Shown piece after piece: positions 43,600 through 53,380 of a DNA stretch of 64,000 nucleotides. A program made the position numbers and the translations under genes. The notes below the pieces were generated by a model that did not search any database, was not told the DNA's origin, and saw only the letters and a list, made by a program, of their open reading frames with translations. The stretch is from the NCBI RefSeq assembly GCF_003387535.1, contig NZ_QUNR01000001.1, positions 248,001 to 312,000 of the forward strand, given 5' to 3'. The DNA is from Paraperlucidibaca baekdonensis. GTDB lineage: Bacteria; Pseudomonadota; Gammaproteobacteria; Pseudomonadales; Moraxellaceae. Within the stretch, counting starts at the first letter, position 1, and each line of letters starts with the position of its first letter.

Positions 43600-44208
43600 C
43601 TATTTGCCAGATCGCTCTTGAGCAACGAGCGCTTTGACCACAGCAATGGTTCGCGCGCCTTCACCCGGCACCAAATACTTGCCATTGACAACCATCGCTG
43701 GCACGCCCGTGAGTTGATAGCGCATGGCGAGATTGCGCGATTGTGCGACCTTGGCACTGACCGTAAAGGAATTATAGAGACCGTTAAAATTTGCCTCTTT
43801 AACACCAAAGCCGGCATAAAACGCCGCCAAGCTCTTTTGCGAAAATAAGCGCTGTTTATCTACCTGAATAGCAGCAAACAACGGCCCATGCGTTTTTTCA
43901 ACGATGCCTAGCGCCTCGGCTACGTAATAGCCGCGGGCGTTAGCCTCCCAGACGGCATTGAGTGCTGCGGGGCTGCGTTCAAATCGAACGCCCTCAGGCT
44001 TAGTTTTTAACCATGCCGCCACATGAGGCTCTAATGTGTAGCAGTGCGGGCAGCCATACCAAAAAAACTCACGCACTTCGACTTGGCCATCGCTCAATGC
44101 CGGCGTTGGGTTCGTCAACACGGTGTAATCTTTGCCGGCAACCGGCGTTAGCGCCATCGCCCAGGTTGGCAATGTGAGCAATAAAATCGCGAAAAACTTC
44201 TTCATCAT
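43600..44208 (-). CDS. dsbA: Thiol:disulfide interchange protein DsbA
   Basis: Periplasmic oxidase that introduces disulfides and is recharged by DsbB. 202 residues: signal peptide MMKKFFAILLLTLPTWAMA, thioredoxin fold, active site CPHC at Cys53/Cys56, cis-proline GVPAMVVNGKY near the end. It is downstream of the two cytochrome c genes on the same strand, as in Pseudomonas, separated by a terminator. Confidence 0.96.
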   Translation of the reverse strand: MMKKFFAILLLTLPTWAMALTPVAGKDYTVLTNPTPALSDGQVEVREFFWYGCPHCYTLEPHVAAWLKTKPEGVRFERSPAALNAVWEANARGYYVAEALGIVEKTHGPLFAAIQVDKQRLFSQKSLAAFYAGFGVKEANFNGLYNSFTVSAKVAQSRNLAMRYQLTGVPAMVVNGKYLVPGEGARTIAVVKALVAQERSGK

Positions 44209-44266
44209 TGTTTTGTCCTTCAGTCATCGTTAGACGTATAACGCTAGGTCGGCAACTTCGCTGACA

Positions 44267-44291
44267 GAAAAAAGCCCGCGTCGGCGGGCTT
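44267..44291 (-). terminator. Rho-independent terminator after cytochrome c4
   Basis: AAGCCCGC / GCGGGCTT with a short loop is followed on the minus strand by a T-run. It lies between cytochrome c4 and dsbA. Confidence 0.85.
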
Positions 44292-44312
44292 GATTCAAAT
44301 CAACTACGAAGC

Positions 44313-44969
44313 TTAGTGCAAGCCCTGAATATAAGACGCCAATGCTTCAATGTCTTTATCAGAAAGCTTTGCCGCAATCATCTGCATGGGGCCCAGCTCA
44401 CCAGGTTTGCTACCGTCGTTGTTGCGCTTCTCATCGGTCAGATCATCACGACCGGCAGCGCGGAAGTGGCGAAGCTGTGTGGCCGTGTATTCGGCATGTT
44501 GGCCGGATAAGCGCGGGAAAGCAGCAAATTCATTGCCTTTGCCGGCTGGGCCGTGGCAGCCCGAACATGCGGTTAAACCAATCTCTTTGTCACCGCCGCG
44601 ATAAAGCTTTTGACCACGCTCAACCAAGTCTTTCTTGGCGCCGCCAATCGTGCCCTTTTGTTGCGCGTAATAAGCCGAGATGTCCGCCATATCTTGGTCG
44701 TTTAACGCAGTGGCCATTGGCATCATTAAGGCGTTTTGACGAGCACCTGACTTGAAGTTTTGCAGCTGCTTATAAAGGTACTTAGCATTTTGGCCGGCTA
44801 ACTTAGGAAAGTTAGGCGCAGCGCTATTGCCATCGGCACCGTGACAAGCGGCGCAGACCGCAGACTTACCTTGACCTGCATCGGCGTCACCTTTCGGCAT
44901 CACTACGGCAGCGTGGCTGAATGAGCTAGCGCCCAAGAGCAGCGAAACAACAGCAACAAACTTTTTCAT
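44313..44969 (-). CDS. Cytochrome c4 (dihaem)
   Basis: Periplasmic electron carrier feeding terminal oxidases. 218 residues: signal peptide MKKFVAVVSLLLGASSFSHA, two CxxCH haem sites (Cys39-Cys42-His43 and Cys135-Cys138-His139), and methionines in the two downstream loops (MMPMA; LGPMQMIAA) as axial ligands. Two-domain layout is complete. The monohaem cytochrome gene lies 18 bases upstream. Confidence 0.94.
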   Translation of the reverse strand: MKKFVAVVSLLLGASSFSHAAVVMPKGDADAGQGKSAVCAACHGADGNSAAPNFPKLAGQNAKYLYKQLQNFKSGARQNALMMPMATALNDQDMADISAYYAQQKGTIGGAKKDLVERGQKLYRGGDKEIGLTACSGCHGPAGKGNEFAAFPRLSGQHAEYTATQLRHFRAAGRDDLTDEKRNNDGSKPGELGPMQMIAAKLSDKDIEALASYIQGLH

Positions 44970-44987
44970 AAGAGCACTCGTAGCAAC

Positions 44988-45278
44988 TTACTGAGACATG
45001 TATTTAATGAGCGCCTTAAACTCGGCGTCTGTACAGTCATTGCACAAACCCATCGGCGGCATCATCTTATAACCCTGTTTAACGTGCGCAACCAAGGTTG
45101 CTTCACCTTTTTTCAAGCGCGGCGCCCAAGCGGCTTTATCGCCTTTTTTCGGCGACTGCATAACGCCTGAGGCATGACATGCGGCACACGCTTGCGTATA
45201 GCGCTGCTCAGTTGTCGCTGCCTGCGCCATCGTGCTTGCACCACAGACCAACGCTAACATCACTAAATGCTTTTTCAT
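44988..45278 (-). CDS. Cytochrome c5-type monohaem protein
   Basis: 96 residues: signal peptide MKKHLVMLALVCGASTMAQA, haem site CAACH (Cys31, Cys34, His35), candidate axial Met76, and a second disulfide-like pair CNDC (Cys79, Cys82) characteristic of cytochrome c5. The start at 45278 has GGAG seven bases upstream; a longer frame adds 23 residues without support. First gene of the cytochrome pair on this strand. Confidence 0.9.
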   Translation of the reverse strand: MKKHLVMLALVCGASTMAQAATTEQRYTQACAACHASGVMQSPKKGDKAAWAPRLKKGEATLVAHVKQGYKMMPPMGLCNDCTDAEFKALIKYMSQ

Positions 45279-45431
45279 GACATGCTCCAGCGGTTGATGG
45301 GATCGCTGCCGGGCAGCACCCAAATCTATCCAAAGAAATAACCACACGCTTTTTGCACTGAAGAGTATATCGCAGTGCCCATACGCGGTGTAGCCCTATA
45401 AACTATCAGCTTTTAGAAAAGAGCAAACACC

Positions 45432-46079
45432 ATGACGGATGCTGAACACATGTTGATTGCGCTGGCGCGCGCGCAGTTTCAAATCAGTGCGCCAACGCTC
45501 GCGCTGTGTCCGCCGGAGATGGGTCATGAAGTGGCTTTTGCCGGCCGATCAAATGCCGGTAAGTCTACTGCTATCAATATCTTAACTCGCCAACGGCAAC
45601 TTGCGCGGGCGTCAAAAACACCGGGGCGCACGCAGCTCATCAACTTTTTTGCGCTCGATGAAGAGCATCAATACCGGCTGGTTGATTTGCCTGGTTACGG
45701 CTATGCGAAAGTGCCAGAGGCGATGAAAATTGCGTGGCAAAAACATTTAGCGCATTACTTACGCGAGCGCATCACGCTGCGCGGGCTCATTTTATTGATG
45801 GATTTACGCCACCCACTGTCGGTTTTTGACCGAAATATGCTGGACTGGGCCAAGCAGCGTAATTTGGAAGTGCATATCTTGTTGACCAAGGCCGATAAGC
45901 TTAATCGTGGGCCTGCACTGACGGCGCTCAGTGCCGTGCGCAAGTCACTCAAAGCGCTCGATTACCATGGCAGCGTGCAGCTTTTTTCAGCCACTGCACG
46001 CATTGGTTTAGATGAAGCCGCGCTGAAAATTGGCCATTGGCTCGAGATGCCGATGCCCTCAAGCACACCGCCAGCATAA
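45432..46079 (+). CDS. engB: Ribosome biogenesis GTP-binding protein EngB (YihA/YsxC)
   Basis: GTPase needed for large-subunit assembly. 215 residues: G1 GRSNAGKST (about 36-44), G3 DLPGYG, G4 TKADK and the family motif [20 protein letters not shown] hexamer at 45397-45402 may be its -10. It is convergent with polA. Confidence 0.96.
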   Translation: MTDAEHMLIALARAQFQISAPTLALCPPEMGHEVAFAGRSNAGKSTAINILTRQRQLARASKTPGRTQLINFFALDEEHQYRLVDLPGYGYAKVPEAMKIAWQKHLAHYLRERITLRGLILLMDLRHPLSVFDRNMLDWAKQRNLEVHILLTKADKLNRGPALTALSAVRKSLKALDYHGSVQLFSATARIGLDEAALKIGHWLEMPMPSSTPPA

Positions 46080-46113
46080 GCTAACGGCAACACGCAGCTG
46101 GACCCAGTGGCGC

Positions 46114-48885
46114 TTAATGCGCCTCGTCCCAGTTCTTGCCAACGCCCACGTCTACCTCAAGGGGCACGGCGAGGTCTGCAGCGGCTGCCATTTCGCGCTT
46201 TAACAACGCCGTTACAGCCTCAACCTCAGTCTCTGGCACTTCAAGCACCAGCTCATCGTGGACTTGCATGACCATGACCGCTCGCAGGCGCTCTGCCGCT
46301 AACGCCGACTGCACGCGCAGCATCGCACGCTTGATAATATCGGCGGCTGTGCCCTGCATCGGCGCATTGATCGCCGCGCGCTCAGCGGCTTGCCGGAGCA
46401 TGGGTTTCGGCGAGCGGATATCACGCAGCATCAGCCGACGACCATAAAGCGTTTCCACATAGCCTTGCTCATGCGCCTGTGCACGCGTGCGCTCCATGTA
46501 CTCCTGGACACCGGGGTAGCGGGCAAAATAGCGGGCAATGTAATCAGCCGCCTCACTACGAGAAATATCCAACTGCTTGGCTAAACCAAAGGCCGACATG
46601 CCGTAAATCAGGCCAAAGTTTACCGCTTTTGCGGCACGGCGCTGCTCATGCGTTACCGCATCGACAGCAACATCTAGCACCTCAGCAGCGGTGGCTTTAT
46701 GCACATCGAGGCCATTTTGAAACGCACTCAACAAACCCGCATCGCGCGATAGGTGCGCCATGATGCGCAGCTCAATTTGAGAGTAATCTGCCGCCAGAAT
46801 TACGCAGCCCGGAGGTGCCACAAAGGCTTGGCGAATACGCCGACCCTCTTCCGTACGAATCGGGATGTTTTGCAAATTCGGATCGCTCGATGATAAACGA
46901 CCCGTGGCAGCAACCGCCTGATGGTACGAGGTATGCACGCGCCCGGTTTTGCGCTGCATCATTTCTGGCAGCTTATCGGTGTAGGTCGAACGCAGCTTCG
47001 CCAAACTCCGGTGCTCAAGTACCAGCGCGGGCAGCGGGTGGGCTAGCTGCTCAAGCACGTCTTCGGCTGTCGAGTATTGACCACTGGCTGTCTTTTTACC
47101 GCCAGCAATGCCGAGTTTTTCAAACAAAATCACTCCGAGTTGTTTCGGCGAGCTCAGGTTAAACGTCTCGCCGGCGAGCTCATAGACCTGTGTTTCCAGC
47201 CAATGCAAGCGCGACGTCAGCGATAGCGTTTGTACACGCAACACCTCAGGATCAATCAGCGTGCCGTGGTACTCCATGGCTTGCAACACACGTTGCACCG
47301 GCAACTCAAGCTCAAGCAGTAACGCCTGCAAAGCCGGTGCTTTTGCCAACTCAGCGTCGAATAGATTGGCCAGCTGCAAGGTGAAATCAGCATCCTCACC
47401 GGCATACGGTGCCGCCTGCTCAATAGCGATACGCTCAAAGGTCACCGCTTTCGCGCCCTTGCCGGCAATATCGCTAAAGTTGATGCCTTGGCGACCCAAA
47501 TAATAGCTACCGAGGTCCGCTAAATTATGCCGAGTCGCCGTGGCATCAAGCACATAGGAGGCGAGCATCGTGTCGCAGCTCACTCCGCGCAAAGTAATAC
47601 CTTCGTTGGCCAAAATATGCATGTCGTATTTGGCATGTTGCAGCACTTTGGCATATGACTCAGATTCCAGCAGTGGCTGAAAGGCGGCTAATACTTCGGC
47701 TTTTGGTAGTTGCTGAGGCGAGACTTCTCGCGCATGACCAACGGGCACATACCAAGCCTCACCCGGCGTGATGGCCACCGAAATGCCGACAAGCGCCGCC
47801 TCAATATAATTTAGGCTGGTGGTTTCCGTATCAATGGCAAATCGTTTTGCCGCCGCGAGCTGTTCGATCAGTGCCTGCAAGGCATCGCTGGTAGCGACAA
47901 TATGCGTCTGCGTTTTCGCATCACTTGGCGGGGCAGGGAAGCGGTTATCGGCCTCGCTTGCTACAGCCGCTGGCGCAGCAGCCGTTCGCACTGCCCATTG
48001 GTTGGCGCCGCGTGAATTCGGTACATGGCCATCGGCGCGTAACTCATTGGCCCAGCTGCGAAACTCTAGCTCGTCGTACAGCGCTAATAGCTGACCTTCG
48101 TCACTGTCTTTTAATGCGAAATCCTCTAGCGCCTCGGCGATCTCGACATCACATTTAATGGTGACGAGCTCGCGCGTCATGCCAAGCTGCGGCATAAAAT
48201 CACGAAACTTTTCGCCGACCTTGCCCTTAATGTCGGCAGCATGCGCTTCAATATTTTCTAGCGTGTCGTAGGCCGTTAGCCATTTCACCGCGGTTTTTGG
48301 CCCCACGCTGGGCACGCCAGGAATGCCATCGGAGCTATCGCCGATGAGCATCAGGTAGTCGATGATTTGGTCGGGGCGCACACCGAATTTCGCCAGCACT
48401 CCAGCCTCATCGAGCACCACATTGGTCATGGTGTTGACCAAAGTGATATCGGCATTGACGAGCTGCGCGAGGTCTTTGTCACCGGTCGAAATCAACACCG
48501 GCCAGCCTGCTTGCGCGGCGCGCTGCGCTAACGTGCCAATGACATCATCGGCCTCCACGCCTGGGGTACATACCAGCGGCAAGCCCAAGGCCTTAACCAT
48601 CGCGTGCAATGGCGCAATTTGCGTGCGCATATCGTCGGGCATGGGCGGGCGGTGCGCTTTATATTCGGGAAAGATGTCATCGCGAAATGTTTTGCCGGGC
48701 GCGTCAAATACCACGGCCACATGCGTGGGGCCGACCTGTTTGAGCAGGCTTTTCAGCATATTTACTACGCCCTTGATGGCGCCGGTGGCTTGGCCACTTT
48801 GCGTGGTCAACGGCGGCATGGCGTGATAAGCGCGGTACAGATACGACGAGCCATCAACAAGAATGAGAGGAGGGCGTTTGGTCAT
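46114..48885 (-). CDS. polA: DNA polymerase I
   Basis: Repair and lagging-strand polymerase. About 923 residues from the chosen start MTKRPPLILVDGSSYLYRAYHA: 5'-3' flap nuclease domain (1-290), 3'-5' exonuclease with the catalytic DTET motif intact (FAIDTETTSLN), and polymerase domain with motif A ADYSQIELRIMAHLS, the O-helix RRAAKAVNFGLIYGMSAFGL and motif C MQVHDELVLEVP. Proofreading should be active. An in-frame start 54 bases earlier would add a region with no homologue. Confidence 0.97.
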   Translation of the reverse strand: MTKRPPLILVDGSSYLYRAYHAMPPLTTQSGQATGAIKGVVNMLKSLLKQVGPTHVAVVFDAPGKTFRDDIFPEYKAHRPPMPDDMRTQIAPLHAMVKALGLPLVCTPGVEADDVIGTLAQRAAQAGWPVLISTGDKDLAQLVNADITLVNTMTNVVLDEAGVLAKFGVRPDQIIDYLMLIGDSSDGIPGVPSVGPKTAVKWLTAYDTLENIEAHAADIKGKVGEKFRDFMPQLGMTRELVTIKCDVEIAEALEDFALKDSDEGQLLALYDELEFRSWANELRADGHVPNSRGANQWAVRTAAAPAAVASEADNRFPAPPSDAKTQTHIVATSDALQALIEQLAAAKRFAIDTETTSLNYIEAALVGISVAITPGEAWYVPVGHAREVSPQQLPKAEVLAAFQPLLESESYAKVLQHAKYDMHILANEGITLRGVSCDTMLASYVLDATATRHNLADLGSYYLGRQGINFSDIAGKGAKAVTFERIAIEQAAPYAGEDADFTLQLANLFDAELAKAPALQALLLELELPVQRVLQAMEYHGTLIDPEVLRVQTLSLTSRLHWLETQVYELAGETFNLSSPKQLGVILFEKLGIAGGKKTASGQYSTAEDVLEQLAHPLPALVLEHRSLAKLRSTYTDKLPEMMQRKTGRVHTSYHQAVAATGRLSSSDPNLQNIPIRTEEGRRIRQAFVAPPGCVILAADYSQIELRIMAHLSRDAGLLSAFQNGLDVHKATAAEVLDVAVDAVTHEQRRAAKAVNFGLIYGMSAFGLAKQLDISRSEAADYIARYFARYPGVQEYMERTRAQAHEQGYVETLYGRRLMLRDIRSPKPMLRQAAERAAINAPMQGTAADIIKRAMLRVQSALAAERLRAVMVMQVHDELVLEVPETEVEAVTALLKREMAAAADLAVPLEVDVGVGKNWDEAH

Positions 48886-48914
48886 GGGGTGGCTCGCTTC
48901 GAATTCATGGCGAT

Positions 48915-48931
48915 ATGTTACACTGTTGCGT
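48915..48931 (+). promoter_or_regulatory. zur: Candidate Zur operator upstream of zur
   Basis: ATGTTACACTGTTGCGT matches about 11 of 17 positions of the enterobacterial/pseudomonad Zur palindrome built on GTTAT-ATAAC. It sits in the 70-base polA/zur divergent region. Confidence 0.4.
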
Positions 48932-48955
48932 CTCGTCATTTCAGGCTAATGCGTT

Positions 48956-49510
48956 ATGCCCGCCGTTTTTCGTCCACTTTCTGCGCCCGACCCCGAACAC
49001 GGTACGCCAGCGCAGCGCAGCCCGGCACTTGCTCACGACCATTCGCGCTGCGTAAACAGCGCGTTGGCCTCGGCGGAACGACTTTGCTTGGCGGCGGGTG
49101 CGCGCCTAACGCCGCTCCGTAAACGCGTATTGGAGCTGGTTTGGGCCAGCCATAAACCATTAGGCGCTTATGAGCTGCTCGATCAACTCGCGCAAGAGGG
49201 CCACAAGCCGGCACCACCGACGATTTATCGCGCCTTGGACTTTCTCTTGCAGCATCAACTCGTGCATCGCATCACCAGCCTCAATGCTTTTTTGGGCTGC
49301 ACCCACCCTGAGCACGCGCATGGTGGCTATTTCCTCATTTGCCAGCACTGCAACACCGCGCAAGAGCTCGATGCGGTGGCGGGCATTACCTCAGCCATCG
49401 ATGCCGCTACCGCAGCAGCTAACTTCACCGTGACTCATGGTGCATTAGAGCTTATGGGTACGTGTCAGGCCTGCCAACACAGCGCCGAGCTTAGCCATGA
49501 CAAAAACTGA
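48956..49510 (+). CDS. zur: Zinc uptake regulator Zur (Fur family)
   Basis: Zinc-responsive repressor of zinc import. 184 residues: winged helix ([48 protein letters not shown]), then the dimer domain with structural zinc cysteine pairs CQHC and CQAC. The Cys pairs and gene context (znuC and znuB follow) identify Zur rather than Fur. The N-terminus has about 35 extra residues before the HTH. Its end overlaps znuC by 14 bases. Confidence 0.93.
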   Translation: MPAVFRPLSAPDPEHGTPAQRSPALAHDHSRCVNSALASAERLCLAAGARLTPLRKRVLELVWASHKPLGAYELLDQLAQEGHKPAPPTIYRALDFLLQHQLVHRITSLNAFLGCTHPEHAHGGYFLICQHCNTAQELDAVAGITSAIDAATAAANFTVTHGALELMGTCQACQHSAELSHDKN

Positions 49511-50306
49511 GTGCTTGCTCAATTTGCAGCAAATCAGCTGGCATATCGATGGCCGTAGTGTGCTCGATGGCGTTGATTTGCGCCTGCAGCGCGGCGAAAT
49601 CACCACTATTATTGGCCCCAATGGCGCCGGTAAAACTTGCCTCATTCGTATCGCGCTCGGATTGCTACCGGCAAGTGCTGGCACGCGGTGGTTAGCGCCG
49701 AATTTACGCATTGGCTATGTGCCGCAGCGCTTCCCTATTAATCCGTATTTGCCGCTTACGGTGGCGGACTTTTTGGCATTGCCAGGTCCGAGTGGGCAAG
49801 CCTCACGCTGGTGGCCAGCACCTCGCCAGCGCTACGCGCAGCAAGACATTCTGGCGGCTCTGCGCGAAGTGGGCGCTGAGCACTTGCTTTTGCATCCAGC
49901 GCTAACGCTCTCCGGTGGCGAGCAGCAGCGCGTACTGTTAGCGCGCGCATTGCTGCGCAAACCGGATTTATTAGTGCTCGATGAGCCTGTGCAAGGTGTC
50001 GATTTATCTGGACAAAACGAGCTCTACGCACTCATTCGCAGGCTTCGCGAACGCCATGGTTGCGGCGTACTGATGGTCTCGCACGACTTGCATGTGGTGA
50101 TGGCGGCGACCGATCAGGTGCTCTGTCTCAATCGCCATGTGTGTTGCACCGGCCATCCTGAAGCCGTGAGCCAACACCCTGAATATCAGCGCTTATTTGG
50201 CACCAGTAGCAGCCGCGATCTCGCCATTTACACGCACCATCACGACCACCACCACAGTCTGCAAGGCGACGCCACCGACTGCCACGCCGGATGCACACAT
50301 GATTGA
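49497..50306 (+). CDS. znuC: Zinc ABC transporter ATP-binding protein ZnuC
   Basis: Energises Zn2+ import through ZnuB. 269 residues: Walker [10 protein letters not shown] (about 41-49), signature [16 protein letters not shown], Walker [14 protein letters not shown], switch His in [10 protein letters not shown]. The C-terminus is unusually rich in metal-binding residues: [11 protein letters not shown] followed by [10 protein letters not shown]. ZnuA is not in the window. It overlaps both zur and znuB. Confidence 0.95.
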   Translation: MTKTECLLNLQQISWHIDGRSVLDGVDLRLQRGEITTIIGPNGAGKTCLIRIALGLLPASAGTRWLAPNLRIGYVPQRFPINPYLPLTVADFLALPGPSGQASRWWPAPRQRYAQQDILAALREVGAEHLLLHPALTLSGGEQQRVLLARALLRKPDLLVLDEPVQGVDLSGQNELYALIRRLRERHGCGVLMVSHDLHVVMAATDQVLCLNRHVCCTGHPEAVSQHPEYQRLFGTSSSRDLAIYTHHHDHHHSLQGDATDCHAGCTHD

Positions 50307-51117
50307 ATTACTCATGCCGTTATTGGGCGGTATGCTAACGGCACTAGTCGCCGGACCACTCGGAAGCCTACTGCTCTGGCGGCGCATGGCGTATTTTGGC
50401 GACAGCTTAGCGCACGCCTCGTTGTTTGGTGTGGCGCTGGCCCTCATGCTGGATCTACCCATGGGCGCTATGGTGGCGACGGTCTGCGTAGTGGCGGCGC
50501 TGGTGCTGAGTCGACTGATGCGCCAAAGCGAGCACGGTGTCGATACCTGGCTGACGATCATGGCGTATACCGGCATAAGCTTGGCATTGCTGATGACCGC
50601 CAGCCAAGATGATGAGCACAGCGGCCACGCACTGGAAGACTACTTATTTGGCAATTTACTGAGCTTAAGTGCCAATAGCATTACGTGGATGTGTGTTGGC
50701 TTGGCCGTGGTGGCGCTACTGCTCTGGCGGCATTGGACTGGCTTGGTGGCCGCCGCCATCCATGAAGAAACAGCCGCGATTGATGGCTGGCCAGTGCATT
50801 GGCTGCGCCCCTTGTTGCTTCTTATGCTGGCCGCCGTGGTCGCCGCTGGCGCGAAGGTCATGGGGGTGTTGTTAATCAGCGCGCTGATGGTAATACCAGC
50901 GGCGGCAGCGCGGTATGTAGCGCGTAGCCCGGGGCAAATGGCGCGCCGCGCCAGTGCCATTGCCGTGGCTTGCATGGCCTTGGCTGTGCTGATTGGTCAA
51001 GCCTTGGCATTGCCGGTGGCGGCCTTGGTGGTGTTATTGGCGCTGACAACTCTACTGCTGAGCTGGCTAATGCAGCGCTGGCAACGCCGCCGCCTTGCCG
51101 TGACCCCAGCCGATTAA
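50299..51117 (+). CDS. znuB: Zinc ABC transporter permease ZnuB
   Basis: Inner-membrane permease, 272 residues with about eight hydrophobic helices. It begins [47 protein letters not shown], typical ABC-3 family. The start at 50299 overlaps znuC by eight bases; a longer in-frame reading from 50197 would be encoded within znuC and lacks support. Stop overlaps the convergent yheV gene. Confidence 0.94.
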   Translation: MIELLMPLLGGMLTALVAGPLGSLLLWRRMAYFGDSLAHASLFGVALALMLDLPMGAMVATVCVVAALVLSRLMRQSEHGVDTWLTIMAYTGISLALLMTASQDDEHSGHALEDYLFGNLLSLSANSITWMCVGLAVVALLLWRHWTGLVAAAIHEETAAIDGWPVHWLRPLLLLMLAAVVAAGAKVMGVLLISALMVIPAAAARYVARSPGQMARRASAIAVACMALAVLIGQALALPVAALVVLLALTTLLLSWLMQRWQRRRLAVTPAD

Positions 51118-51320
51118 GGCTTAAAACGCACCACGCTGGTGCTGTCGTCTCGCGACTCATCAGGCTCTTTCATGGTGACTTCGGTGGGTCGTACATCGGT
51201 GTAGTCGCAACGCACGCACGCTACCCATTCGCGACCTTCCTCGGTGCAAAGCTGGAGCTTATCTTCGAGACCACAGCCTGGGCATTTTGCGCCGGCAATG
51301 AAGCGCTTGAGCACAGTCAT
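51114..51320 (-). CDS. yheV: YheV-family zinc-ribbon-like protein
   Basis: 68 residues. RFIAGAKCPGCGLEDKLQLC and VACVRCDYTD give two CxxC pairs, likely binding one zinc. The role of YheV is unknown. The ATG overlaps the prlC TGA, so it is translated with prlC; the same order occurs in Pseudomonas. It is convergent with znuB. Confidence 0.9.
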   Translation of the reverse strand: MTVLKRFIAGAKCPGCGLEDKLQLCTEEGREWVACVRCDYTDVRPTEVTMKEPDESRDDSTSVVRFKP

Positions 51321-53344
51321 GCCGCTAAACCAGTGTGCCGCAGCAGGGCATCGGCCGATGGTTCACGCCCCATAAACTGCTGGAATAACTCCGCCGCCGG
51401 CCGGCTACCCCCTTGCGCCAAAATAGCCTGACGGAAGCGCGCACCCGTCTCGGCATTAAACACACCCTCTTGCTCAAAGGCCGAGAAGGCATCTGCCGAT
51501 AATACTTCTGCCCATTTATAGCTGTAATAGCCGGCAGCATAGCCACCGGCAAAAATATGGCTAAAACTGCAGGGGAAGCGGTTCCACGCCGGCAAAGGCA
51601 TGAGGCTGGTGAGCTCTCGCACCTCGCGCAAAATAGTCATTAGTGTGGCGAAATCAACGCCGGGGCGGCGGTGAATGGCGAGGTCAAACAACGAAAACTC
51701 AAGCTGGCGCAATGTCATCACGCCGGACTGAAAGTTTCGTGCCGCCAATAAGCGCTCAAGCATGTCTGCAGGCAGTGGCTCACCACTCTCCACGTGGGCA
51801 GACATCAAGGCAATACCCTCAGCGGTCCAGCACCAGTTCTCCATAAATTGGCTGGGCAGTTCAACAGCATCCCATGCCACGCCATTAATGCCCGATACTG
51901 CGGCAACATCGACCTCGGTCAGCATGTGATGGATACCATGGCCAAACTCATGAAATAGCGTGGTGACTTCGTTGTGCGTGAGTAATGCCGGTTGATTGCC
52001 CACCGGCGGATTGAAGTTTCCGGTTAAAAAAGCAACTGGCTTTTGCAGCTCGCCACTGGCTAAGCGCCGACGCACACGAGCATCAGCCATCCAGGCGCCG
52101 CCGCGTTTGTTGCTACGCGCATACAAATCTAGGTAAAACCACGCCCGTGTTTCGCCGTTTTCAACAATGGCATAGGCGAGTACGTCTGGATGGTAAGTGT
52201 CGAGCTCGGGTGCTGGCACGACATCGAAACCAAACAGTTTTTTGGCGACAGCAAATAACCCGTCGATGACGCGGGGCGCGGGAAAATAGGGTTTTAATTC
52301 TTCTTGCGATAACGCATAGCGCTGCTGTTTTAAGCGCTCGCTAACATAGGTCATATCCCATGACTGCAAGTCATCAATGCCGCATTCATCAGCTGCAAAC
52401 GCTTTCAGCTCAGCAATATCTCGCTCAGCGCCTGGGCGCGCTTTGACAGCTAGATCGTGTAAAAAAGCATGCACTTGCTCAACGCTATCGGCCATTTTTG
52501 GCGCCAATGACAGGGCGGCGTAATGCGCATAGCCTAAGAGTTCGGCGAGCTCATGACGTAGCGCCAAAATCTCAGCAATGAGCGGACCATTATCAAACTG
52601 GCCGGCATGCGGACCTTGCTCCGAGGCGCGCGTGGCATAGGCGGTGTAAATACTTTCGCGCAGGTCGCGGTCATCGGCAAATGTCATCACGCTGATGTAC
52701 ACCGGCATATCTAAGGTCAGGCGATAGGCCGAGTCATGTGCTTGCGCCAGCGACGCCATCAGCGCTAAGCCGCTCTCCGGAATGCCACTCAGGCGTGATG
52801 CATCGGGCAAGTTCATGGACCAAGCTTGCGTGGCATCTAAGACATGGTCTGCAAATGTCGACTGCAGTTGCGACAAACGCTCACTGATCGCCGTAAAGCG
52901 CTGCTTTTTTTCGCTGGGCAAGCCAATGCCACTGAGGCGAAAATCCCGCAGCGTATTGCGAATCGCCTGCTGCTGAGCGGCGTTGAGCTGAGCGAATTCT
53001 GGGCCATCGTGAAGTGCCTGCCATGCGGCAAAGAGCTGCTCATGTTGACCCATTTCCGTGGCGTAGGCAGATAACTTGGGCAGGCTGCTGTTGTAGGCTT
53101 CTCGCCAAGCCTCGCTGTTGACCACGGCATTGAGCTGCGACACCGGCGACCACGCGGCATTGAGCCGATCATCAATCGCCTCTAATGGCGCGGCTAAACT
53201 GGCCCAGGTGGGGGTGCTTTGCGTTGCCAAGGCCGCCACCTGCTCGCGACTTTCAGCCAGCAATGTGTCGATTGCCGCCGGCACATCCTCGGCGCGCAGG
53301 CTGGCAAACTCTGGGATCACAGGGGGCGTCAACAACACGTTCAT
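51317..53344 (-). CDS. prlC: Oligopeptidase A
   Basis: M3-family zinc endopeptidase that degrades peptides, including cleaved signal peptides. 675 residues, the normal size. The zinc motif HEFGHGIHH (HExxH) with the downstream Glu in the NWCWTAEG region is intact, and the C-terminus has FAGGYAAGYYSYKWAEVLSADAF. 36 bases separate it from the DUF481 gene upstream. Confidence 0.96.
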   Translation of the reverse strand: MNVLLTPPVIPEFASLRAEDVPAAIDTLLAESREQVAALATQSTPTWASLAAPLEAIDDRLNAAWSPVSQLNAVVNSEAWREAYNSSLPKLSAYATEMGQHEQLFAAWQALHDGPEFAQLNAAQQQAIRNTLRDFRLSGIGLPSEKKQRFTAISERLSQLQSTFADHVLDATQAWSMNLPDASRLSGIPESGLALMASLAQAHDSAYRLTLDMPVYISVMTFADDRDLRESIYTAYATRASEQGPHAGQFDNGPLIAEILALRHELAELLGYAHYAALSLAPKMADSVEQVHAFLHDLAVKARPGAERDIAELKAFAADECGIDDLQSWDMTYVSERLKQQRYALSQEELKPYFPAPRVIDGLFAVAKKLFGFDVVPAPELDTYHPDVLAYAIVENGETRAWFYLDLYARSNKRGGAWMADARVRRRLASGELQKPVAFLTGNFNPPVGNQPALLTHNEVTTLFHEFGHGIHHMLTEVDVAAVSGINGVAWDAVELPSQFMENWCWTAEGIALMSAHVESGEPLPADMLERLLAARNFQSGVMTLRQLEFSLFDLAIHRRPGVDFATLMTILREVRELTSLMPLPAWNRFPCSFSHIFAGGYAAGYYSYKWAEVLSADAFSAFEQEGVFNAETGARFRQAILAQGGSRPAAELFQQFMGREPSADALLRHTGLAA

Positions 53345-53380
53345 GGCAAACCTCGGGGCAAATAGTGGGCGGGCTAGATC

